NCBI GenBank assembly: GCA_903908495.1
Contig: CAIVSK010000014.1
Location: 27,315 to 91,314, forward strand
DNA: 64,000 nucleotides
Source of the DNA: Akkermansiaceae bacterium
Lineage (GTDB): Bacteria > Verrucomicrobiota > Verrucomicrobiia > Verrucomicrobiales > Akkermansiaceae
Direction of reading: 5' to 3'
Positions 25,477 through 32,997 of this stretch are shown here, piece after piece (position 1 is the first letter of the stretch; each line of letters begins with the position of its first letter). The notes under the pieces are model-generated. The model made no database searches. It was not told where the DNA came from and saw nothing but the letters and a program-made list of their open reading frames with translations. Made by a program: the position numbers and the translations under genes.

Positions 25477-28050
25477 TCACCGTTGTATCGCGCGATCTTT
25501 GTCAGTTGCAGGAGGTGTATCAAAAAACACGCCGCTGATGACGGCGTTGTCGCCCCACACGTGGTCGATGCGGAAGATCGCTGGCTTGTTATAGGTGTAG
25601 ACGAGGTATTTGCCGTTTTGGAAATCGGACACCACTTGCACCGGGGCGATCATGTCGAGGGTTTCCGCATCGAACATCTCCACGGCGGCACGCCTAACCG
25701 CTTCGCCCTTGCCGTCCCAGTCGAGGAAGTAGAGCGCCACCTGGTATTCCCGCGTCCCCTTGCTGTGGATGGTGAGCGTCATGGTGTTGAAGGTTCCCTC
25801 CTGCTTGGTGGTGGCGACACAAGTGGCATCTCTGGGAAACGAATTCTTCCGGTCCGGTGCGAGCGCCCGGGGATCGTTCACGCGCGAGGCCCACACCGCA
25901 CCGTTGGGTCCACCGCGATTCAGTTTGAACCCGACCGAGGACACGTAGGAGGGCAGGGTTTTGTCGTTGCCGGCAGCGTGGCACAACAGGTAGCCGTCCT
26001 TGCCATAGACGCCGCCCCAATTGCCGCTGGTGGTGGTGTCCTGCTTGACGAATCTGGCGGCGTAAGTCTCCACGGGCGGCTGATAGGTCGGCGTCTTTCC
26101 CTTGTAGGAAACCACGGCCGTGTAATCGCCCGGTTGAACGCCGGAGAAATTGATGAAAGCAGCATCCTCATTGGCACCGGCAATACCGGGAACCGCATGG
26201 AAGGATCCATCCCACGCCAGCTGGCCATTGATGATGATGCGCCCGATGGTCTTTTCGACCTTGGGAATGCCGACCTTGCCGATTGTGCCTTGGGGCGCAG
26301 AGAACGCGCAGTGGCCGGTATTGACGTTGAAGCTCGCCGCGATCCCGCCAAGGGGCGTCGGCGTTTTGCCAGACACGTCGGTGAGCGTCCTGCCGAGATG
26401 GGGAAGGATCTGATAGGACTTGAATCCCCCGGACATCGGCTTGATACCGAGAATCTCCTCGCTAAGCCACTTCGTCACGCCGGAGCTCCATGGGTGGCAG
26501 AGACTGCTGTGGCCGCACTGGGCATTGGGGATCGGGTCGTTGATCCCGATCACCTGGTTCCACGAGGGGCGATAGACTTCGAAAAATGTGGTGGCTCCGT
26601 AGCGGATCTGGCCGCCCCAGATGTCGTCGATGGTGTTGAGCGCATCGTCGAATTTGTCGATCCGGGCGAAGGCCTGGAGGATGAAATACTGGTTGAACGG
26701 GGACAGCGACAGACGGTTGACCCGATTCGACAGTTCTTTGCCGAAGATCGCGTTCTTTTCCCCATCGTTCAGCAGGCCCGTGTTGAGCGCGTCCGCGGCT
26801 GAATGCAGCGTGAACTCCGTGTGCCATGTTGGATTCTTGCGCAGTTCCGCAATCTTCTCACTCGCATAGCCGTTGTACTTGTTCTGAAGATCCCTCTTGC
26901 CGACCGCGCCCATCAGGCTAGCGAATTCCACCCAAGTGCGGATCGCCAGCATTTTGTATGCCCGCTGTGATTCCGGGCAGCTTGGCTGCTCGAATCCGCC
27001 GGTCCGTTCATCCCAGCCAATAAACACCAGACTGGGGTTTTTCCCATAGACTTGGTAGGCTTCCTCAAGGTTGTGCACGGCCATTTCGATATATCCATCG
27101 ACGGCCGCCGCATCGCCCGTGTATTTGTAATAGTCCACCACGCTCAGGACCCAATACAGGTTGTAGCCGATAATGCCTTGGGCGGTACCCTTGGTCCGGT
27201 CGATGTTCTGCTTGACGAAGTCATAGTTGCCGAACGCGACTAGGGACGCGGCCTGCGAGGCGTGGGCATCGCCGGTGAACGAACCGCGGTCGCCGCGGTC
27301 AACGAGGATTGCGCCGAATTCATCGCTCAGCAGGTTCAATTTGACGCTGTAGGCTCCCGTGTACCAGATGCGCGTGAGCATCGGGTCGCTGCACGCGAAA
27401 CTACCGTCGTAGTTGGTCGGCTTCGTCTGGCAGACGAGGCGGATGCCGGTGATATGCCATGCGGACGTGAACGATTTTACGTGGATCCAGCCGAAACGAA
27501 CGCCCTCATAGAGCAATTTGTTGAGTTCCAGTCGGTAGGTGTTGCCGTATTTGACGGGCTTGAGCGTTTTCACGCTGGTGGCACCGCCGCGCTGGGTGAT
27601 CATGGGCCGGTTGTATTCGCTCACACTCATCTCGACGTCGCCGGTCAGGTCCGGGCTGTCGAATTCCAGCCAGGCCGCGCTTTCGCGCCCGAAGTCCATC
27701 TGGATCGAGCCCGTGCCGTTGACCGTCACGTTAGGCATTTTGCCGGTTAGTGATTGGAGATTGTCAAAGGCGGTTGCTGCGTCGGCGGTGACTTTCTCCG
27801 GCCTCTGCAAGTAGACCTGCAGTCCATCGCTCGCCTTGGGGCTCGGCCACCGGTAGGAGACGAGCGGATCGGGCGAGAGCGCCACTGCCGGACCGCAAAA
27901 GCCGCGGGAACTCATCGCCGGATAGGGCTCCTTGATCGGCGAGGTGTCCCACAGGGATTGGGCGCACGCAGCGAACCCGGAAAGTAGAATAACGATCGGG
28001 ATCAGGATGGTGATTAATATCGGCCTCCTTGACGGGTCTTCAGGATTCAT
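25477..28050 (-). CDS. Secreted GH78-like six-hairpin glycosidase (paralogue of 32998-35535)
   Basis: This 857-residue protein has an N-terminal membrane/signal helix (ILITILIPIVILLSGFAACAQS), a beta region with AAWLEFDSPDLTGDVEMSVSEYN, and a GH78-like (alpha/alpha)6 barrel. The region aligned to the GH78 acid motif reads LVDRGDRGSFTGDAH, with Asp where Glu is usual. The base region GATTFFEVYRPSW keeps its Glu. The C-terminal ~150 residues form an extra domain ending in a GVFFDTPP motif. The open frame continues upstream to 28389, but ATG 28050 directly precedes the signal helix and the upstream part crosses operator site B, so 28050 is used. It is the first gene of the likely operon. Substrate is probably a rhamnoside, but the altered motif makes this uncertain. 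Confidence 0.85.
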   Translation of the reverse strand: MNPEDPSRRPILITILIPIVILLSGFAACAQSLWDTSPIKEPYPAMSSRGFCGPAVALSPDPLVSYRWPSPKASDGLQVYLQRPEKVTADAATAFDNLQSLTGKMPNVTVNGTGSIQMDFGRESAAWLEFDSPDLTGDVEMSVSEYNRPMITQRGGATSVKTLKPVKYGNTYRLELNKLLYEGVRFGWIHVKSFTSAWHITGIRLVCQTKPTNYDGSFACSDPMLTRIWYTGAYSVKLNLLSDEFGAILVDRGDRGSFTGDAHASQAASLVAFGNYDFVKQNIDRTKGTAQGIIGYNLYWVLSVVDYYKYTGDAAAVDGYIEMAVHNLEEAYQVYGKNPSLVFIGWDERTGGFEQPSCPESQRAYKMLAIRTWVEFASLMGAVGKRDLQNKYNGYASEKIAELRKNPTWHTEFTLHSAADALNTGLLNDGEKNAIFGKELSNRVNRLSLSPFNQYFILQAFARIDKFDDALNTIDDIWGGQIRYGATTFFEVYRPSWNQVIGINDPIPNAQCGHSSLCHPWSSGVTKWLSEEILGIKPMSGGFKSYQILPHLGRTLTDVSGKTPTPLGGIAASFNVNTGHCAFSAPQGTIGKVGIPKVEKTIGRIIINGQLAWDGSFHAVPGIAGANEDAAFINFSGVQPGDYTAVVSYKGKTPTYQPPVETYAARFVKQDTTTSGNWGGVYGKDGYLLCHAAGNDKTLPSYVSSVGFKLNRGGPNGAVWASRVNDPRALAPDRKNSFPRDATCVATTKQEGTFNTMTLTIHSKGTREYQVALYFLDWDGKGEAVRRAAVEMFDAETLDMIAPVQVVSDFQNGKYLVYTYNKPAIFRIDHVWGDNAVISGVFFDTPPATDKDRAIQR

Positions 28051-28157
28051 GGGTTGCGGGGGATTTGGTATTTGATTTCTGCGGTGGCGCGGGAACAAAC
28101 GCTCAATGGTTCGGTAGAGCGATTGTGCCGCAGTATCCTGTGCCTGGGAATGGATTT

Positions 28158-28189
28158 TCTGGCAATTCGCATGTTGATTTTGGCAATTC
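28158..28189 (-). promoter_or_regulatory. Direct-repeat operator, site B
   Basis: TCTGGCAATTC (28158-28168) and TTTGGCAATTC (28179-28189) are 21 bp apart with CATGT in the spacer, as at sites A and C. The flank TGGGAATGGA on the plus strand is shared almost exactly with site A. The element lies 108 bp upstream of the first gene of the GH78-like/GH106/GH78 operon. No convincing -35/-10 pair can be named between it and the start codon. Confidence 0.75.
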
Positions 28190-28382
28190 AGGGGCCAAAC
28201 GGCGGCCGGAGTCCGCCGCACCAAGGAGGGGCGGCTTCCAGCCACCCCGGCCCATGCACAGTGCCATGGCGGCCGTTTGACGGCGTCCTCTTGCACGATC
28301 CATGGGCATCGGGACAAGAGGCCCCCCTCCTTGACGGCCTGCGGCGGGATTGACAGATCGCTACTGGCGACCCTATTGCCGT

Positions 28383-29046
28383 ATGACACGCTTTCTTGAT
28401 CCCCGCGGCGACATTGTGTTCAAACGGATTTTCGGTGAGCACCCGGAGATTCTGCGGGAGTTTCTCAACGGGGTGCTGCCAGTTGAGGATGAAAGCGAGT
28501 TCATTGTCTCGCTGGAATATCTTCCCGGCGAGCAGGTGCCGGACATCCCACTGATCAAAAACAGCATCGTCGACGTCCGTTGCAAGGATGCCTCCGGCCG
28601 CCAATTCATTGTGGAAATGCAGATGGCCTGGACCAATGCTTTTCTGCTGCGCGTGCTGTTCAAAGCCAGCAAGGCATACCTGCGCCAATTGGAGAATGGC
28701 GAGCGCTACGAAATGCTCTGCCCAGTCTACGGCCTGAGTATTCTGGACGATACCTATGATCCCGATCCGGACGCTTATTATCACGATCACAGAACCGTTG
28801 CGAAGAGCAATGAGCATCGCCGAGGAATGCGGATTCAGTCCGGCGCAGTTGGAACACTATGACTCGTTCTGGGACGCGGTGAGCCGCGAGCGCACGCTGA
28901 TGAGTGCCAAATTCGCCGAGCGTCTCGCCGAGGGCGAGACGCTGGGTTTGCTCAAGGCGGCGGTTGGAATGAAGGCGCTCGGCATTGACGCGCAGGTCAT
29001 TTTCCAGGCCACCGGTCTATCAATTGAGCGGATTGCCGAGTTGTAG
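28383..29046 (+). pseudogene. Rpn-family (PD-(D/E)XK) recombination-promoting nuclease/transposase, decayed
   Basis: The first frame (28383-28862) starts MTRFLDPRGDIVFKRIFGEH and contains NSIVDVRCKDASGRQFIVEMQ, the PD-(D/E)XK active-site segment of Rpn proteins (D, then EMQ), followed by YLRQLENGERYEMLCPVYGL. At about 28790 the reading moves to another frame, where TEPLRRAMSIAEECGFSPAQL and the typical C-terminal end (GLLKAAVGMKALGIDAQVIF, LSIERIAEL) are found up to 29046. Intact members are about 300 residues. Here roughly 80-100 central residues are missing and the frame is broken, so the gene is probably dead. Intact relatives are multicopy and mobile in related genomes. Confidence 0.82.
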
Positions 29047-29071
29047 TCCTTTGATCGCTGATTCCATTTGA

Positions 29072-29115
29072 CAAAGCCGGCCCAGTCGCTAATGGCTAGG
29101 CTATAGCTGGCTTTG
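29072..29115. terminator. Putative bidirectional stem-loop between convergent genes
   Basis: CAAAGCCGGC at 29072 pairs with GCTGGCTTTG ending at 29115 over 10 positions with one G-T pair, and the loop contains a further short pairing. It lies between the end of the Rpn remnant (plus) and the end of the GH78 gene (minus), the usual place for a shared terminator. T/A runs are short. Confidence 0.45.
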
Positions 29116-29188
29116 CGATAGATCTTACAATGCACATCATTCGCTGCGGCGATCACAGAGTGCCGCTACAATGGCCCTCAAATGACGG

Positions 29189-32100
29189 CTATTTCAAACT
29201 GACGCGGGAGGTGAATTGATAGGATCCGGAGCTCACCTGGAACACGGCCGTGCCGTTGTCCTGCCGCAAGAGCTTCACACCCTCGGCCTGTGCCGTCGGC
29301 TTGGCGGATTCCGTCACTGAATTGGCATCCGATGAAGGGACAAATACAGTGGCGGTGGTATTGGGGGGGACGGTGACTGCCAGGGTGAATTTGTCGCCTT
29401 CGATTTTCCAGCGGGTGGCGATTTTACCGCGGATGGAATCGTAGCTGGCATTGCACCAGTTCACTTCCTTGGTTGGCAGCGGACGAATGTTGAATGATTG
29501 ATAGCCGGGATGTTGTTCATCGGGATTAATCCCGGCGACGTTGCGCCAGAGCCACTCGCTGACCGCGCTGTGGGTCCAGTGATTGAGTGATAGATTCTGG
29601 CTATTGGCGTTGAATGCTTCCCAGAAAGTGGTGCTGTGATCGACCATATATCCCCAGGACGGCTGGTCGCGCTGGTTTAGCATTTCCGCCGCATCCTCGT
29701 GGTAGCAGGTGTTGGACAGCGAAAGCAGCAATTCGATGCTGCTCCAGAAGCCGGTGGTGGGATGATGGCCATTTCTCACCACCAACTGTGCCAAGCGCTT
29801 GGCGGCGAGCGCGCGCAACGGTTCGTCGAGGAGACCGAATTGCAGGGCAATGGCATAACTTCCCTGCGCATCGCCCGGATCGGCGGCGTCATAGCCATAG
29901 GAGGCCGCGATGATTTCCAACGGCTTGCCAGCCTTGCCAGTGAGAAGTACCGCGGCATTTTCGCCAAATTCCTGCTCCTGCGCTGCGGTCCCGTTGCGGG
30001 TGCTCAGGTGCAGACTCTTGACATGATTCAATGCCGGATCTCCTCCCAGCACCTCGTTCTTTACAGTGAAGGCCAGCTTGCCATTTTTTACCAGGCCGCG
30101 GACGATGGTCGTCACATCCCGCATGATGGGTTGTCCGCCCGTGGTGCCGCCGATGATTCCATTGGCGCTGACGTGATCTTTCACGAAGCCCTGCCGGATG
30201 CCTTCGAACAACGTGTGATATTGCCCGGCCTCGGCCTTGCGGCCCAACACTTGTGCCATCCGCGATACCAAATCGGCCGAGTGGGCAAAAAAGGCCGTCG
30301 CCCCGATATCCTTGGGTGTCGCCCGACCGGCGCTCAGCCAGTCGCCCCAATCCTGGCCGCGGTTGTTGCGCCAGCGCAAATCCGGATTGCTGGCATGGAT
30401 GGCATCCACCCAACGCCTGGCCGCGTCGAAATGTTGGGAGAGGAGGCGTTTATCCCCGGTATTGACATAAACTTCCCATGGCAGGGAGACACCCGCATCC
30501 GCCCAACCCGGCGAACCGACGCAGATCGTGCAGCCGCGCAGATGGGCGTGGGGAGCGATGTCGGTGAAGCGCCCGTCGGCAGTCTGGTCGTCGCGCTGAT
30601 CGATGGCATACTTGTTGAGAAATGCCGCGGTATCAAAATTGAACATCAATGCCTGCACGCAGGGCCGGATGTCTCCCGACCACGCCAAACGTTCCGAGCG
30701 TGCGGCGCAGCCGTTGGGCACGTCAAACATCATGTTGGCCTGGGTCCACGTGGCGGCCGTCTGGATGCGGTTGTATAAGTCGTTGGAGGATTCGAAGCGG
30801 CCAGCAGTTGATACGTCGCTGCGGAGGTTGACTGCTATCAACGAGTCGGATTTGGGTTTGCCGGGCAGGCCGGTTAGTTCCACATAACGAAATCCATGGT
30901 AAGTGAAGTGCGGCTCCAGCGTGCGTTCGGCCTTGCCATCGAGGATATAGTCTTCCTGTTGCAGGGTGCCCCAGAGGTTTCCGACATCAAGGGCGCCATC
31001 GGCACCAACCAATTCGGAATGGCGCAGGCGCACATGGCTGCCTGCCGGGCCATTCACCTTCACGCGGCACCAGCCGCTGATCTCCTGGCCGAGATCAAAC
31101 ACATATGTGCCCGGCCTGACCTCCTTGACGGCCACCGGCTTGACCTCCCGAATGGCGCGCACCGGTTGGCAGCGCGGCCACACCAGTGGCGTTGCGTCGC
31201 GCGGTTGCGACCACACCGGTTGCCAGGCCCGATCATTGAATCCCGGTTGATCCCAGCCGGACAATTCCCGGCGGCAATCATATCCTTCGCCGTCCAACAG
31301 GTCTGACCAACGCACAGGGCCTTCCAGGGTGCTGCGCCACTGGCCATCCGTGCCCAGGCAAACATTCGTTCCATCCATCAGCTCGACGTCGAGTTGCGCA
31401 AGAAGCTGGGGGAAGTAGCCATAGATGCATTTCATATCCATCAGGTTCAGGTGGCCGGCATACCAGCCGTATCCGATGAGTGCGCCGATGGCGTTGTTGC
31501 CCCTGCGCAACAACCGGGTCACGTCGTGACTCTGGTATTGGAGCCGGGTGCCATAGTCGGTGAATCCCGGAGCGAGCAGGTCCTCGCCGACGCGCTTGCC
31601 ATTGATGCGCACCTCATAAAACCCCCGCGCGGAAACTGATAGAGTGGCGCGCCGGACTCCGCCTGCCAGATCGAATTCCCGCCGCAGCATCGGCACCCGC
31701 GAGACGGTGGCCGTCGCCTTCGCGTCCGGCATGCCCGCGTCCAGGACCGGCGCTGCGCTTGCCAGGGCAACGGCGGCTTTGCCGTCCACCAGAAACTTTT
31801 TCGACCATTGGTCGGTTTCCATGGAATCCGAGCATTCCACCCCGGCACCGACGGCGATGGACTGGGCACCGTCGAACACAGCGAACCCGCCCAGCGCGAT
31901 TCCATAGTCCTGACCGTCCCATTGCGCCAGCCGGGTTACGGTTAGACGCACATAGCGCGCAGTGTCGGCGGTGAACGGATAGCGGGATGAATTGCTGCGG
32001 GGACCGACCTCGTCACTGGTGGTATGATCCACCACGGTATGTGCATCACTGAAGTCCCGCTTGTCGGCCAGCTCCAGCTTGAAGCGGCGCGGGAACATTG

Positions 32101-32728
32101 CGGTGCGGAAATCAGGGTTCTGGCCCTGTGGCCGGGCAGGCATCAGGTCGACCGCATCCATGTGTTTGGCAGTGCCTAAATCGAGAACGATCCACTTGGC
32201 GGCATCGGGGCGGGTTGCCAGTTCGCTGCGGTAGCAATGGGTCGGCGTCATGGGGCGATTGGCCGGGTCCGCCAAGGTTGGGTCACTGATCCACAGCGAC
32301 TTCCAATCGGAAGCTTGGAGCAAACCCATGCTCCACGCGGCGGTCTGGCTCCAAGCCGACGCCGTGCCGTCGCGATCCCAAATCCGCACTTTCCAGACGC
32401 ACTGGCCGCGCGATGCCAGCGCTTGGCCGGCATATTCCACCTGTGCCGTGGCACCCGATGCCACTTTGCCGCTGTCCCACAGGTCGCCCTTGTCAGCGGC
32501 AAGCAACTCGCTGGTGGAGGCGGCCAGAACCTGATAGGCCGACTGCGTCTCGCCACGCCGCTCCGAGGTGATCAACCAACTGAGGGCGGGCCGCGCCTCA
32601 TCGAGGCCGTTTGGATTTTTCAAATGTTCGCAACGCAAGCCAGCGACTGTGGCGGCGGCGGCCACATTCGCCAATCCGGTGCCCAGCACCAGCAACCATC
32701 TTGGCAGTTTTTTCATCATGGGTGTCAT
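29189..32728 (-). CDS. Secreted multidomain alpha-L-rhamnosidase, GH78
   Basis: This 1179-residue protein has a signal peptide (MKKLPRWLLVLGTGLANVAAA). The N-terminal Bac_rhamnosid-type sandwich contains VAGLRCEHLKNPNGLDEARP, QSAYQVLAAS and SDWKSLWISDP (140-150). About 190 residues of a discoidin-like (F5/8 type C) module follow before the second sandwich resumes at VPMLRREFDLAGG. The barrel carries SERLAWSGD with the acid Glu, although the Asp that usually precedes it by six residues is Gly. STTFWEAFN supplies the base Glu. The C-terminal sandwich ends in TVPPNTTATVFVPS. The frame is open to 32950, but the ATG at 32728 (or the MM at 32719) precedes the signal peptide, and the upstream part overlaps operator site C. 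Confidence 0.9.
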   Translation of the reverse strand: MTPMMKKLPRWLLVLGTGLANVAAAATVAGLRCEHLKNPNGLDEARPALSWLITSERRGETQSAYQVLAASTSELLAADKGDLWDSGKVASGATAQVEYAGQALASRGQCVWKVRIWDRDGTASAWSQTAAWSMGLLQASDWKSLWISDPTLADPANRPMTPTHCYRSELATRPDAAKWIVLDLGTAKHMDAVDLMPARPQGQNPDFRTAMFPRRFKLELADKRDFSDAHTVVDHTTSDEVGPRSNSSRYPFTADTARYVRLTVTRLAQWDGQDYGIALGGFAVFDGAQSIAVGAGVECSDSMETDQWSKKFLVDGKAAVALASAAPVLDAGMPDAKATATVSRVPMLRREFDLAGGVRRATLSVSARGFYEVRINGKRVGEDLLAPGFTDYGTRLQYQSHDVTRLLRRGNNAIGALIGYGWYAGHLNLMDMKCIYGYFPQLLAQLDVELMDGTNVCLGTDGQWRSTLEGPVRWSDLLDGEGYDCRRELSGWDQPGFNDRAWQPVWSQPRDATPLVWPRCQPVRAIREVKPVAVKEVRPGTYVFDLGQEISGWCRVKVNGPAGSHVRLRHSELVGADGALDVGNLWGTLQQEDYILDGKAERTLEPHFTYHGFRYVELTGLPGKPKSDSLIAVNLRSDVSTAGRFESSNDLYNRIQTAATWTQANMMFDVPNGCAARSERLAWSGDIRPCVQALMFNFDTAAFLNKYAIDQRDDQTADGRFTDIAPHAHLRGCTICVGSPGWADAGVSLPWEVYVNTGDKRLLSQHFDAARRWVDAIHASNPDLRWRNNRGQDWGDWLSAGRATPKDIGATAFFAHSADLVSRMAQVLGRKAEAGQYHTLFEGIRQGFVKDHVSANGIIGGTTGGQPIMRDVTTIVRGLVKNGKLAFTVKNEVLGGDPALNHVKSLHLSTRNGTAAQEQEFGENAAVLLTGKAGKPLEIIAASYGYDAADPGDAQGSYAIALQFGLLDEPLRALAAKRLAQLVVRNGHHPTTGFWSSIELLLSLSNTCYHEDAAEMLNQRDQPSWGYMVDHSTTFWEAFNANSQNLSLNHWTHSAVSEWLWRNVAGINPDEQHPGYQSFNIRPLPTKEVNWCNASYDSIRGKIATRWKIEGDKFTLAVTVPPNTTATVFVPSSDANSVTESAKPTAQAEGVKLLRQDNGTAVFQVSSGSYQFTSRVSLK

Positions 32729-32856
32729 GTATTCGCTTGGGTGCTGGCTAGCGCTGTTAGCCTCGGAGGCGGGGCCCAGGGAGAGCGTGGGCGTTGCGCA
32801 GGGGCGTGGAAAGCCGTTGATGACTGGCAGGAAAGCCTGTTCTTGTAAATGTAAAT

Positions 32857-32888
32857 TCTGGCAATTCGCATGTATGAATTGGCAATTC
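32857..32888 (-). promoter_or_regulatory. Direct-repeat operator, site C
   Basis: TCTGGCAATTC (32857-32867) and ATTGGCAATTC (32878-32888) are 21 bp apart with CATGT in the spacer. The element is 129 bp upstream of the GH78 gene start at 32728. It is the third copy of the element found at 18883 and 28158. On the minus strand the shared form is GAATTGCCA, 12 bases containing ACATG, GAATTGCCA. Confidence 0.75.
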
Positions 32889-32997
32889 CGGGCACAAGAA
32901 GACGCAAGATTGCAAGACCCATCGCGCAACGGACAGGTGAAGCCCACCAAAGCCCGTGAGAACTCCTGGCGGGTAAGTGCACCGCATCAAGCTCAAA

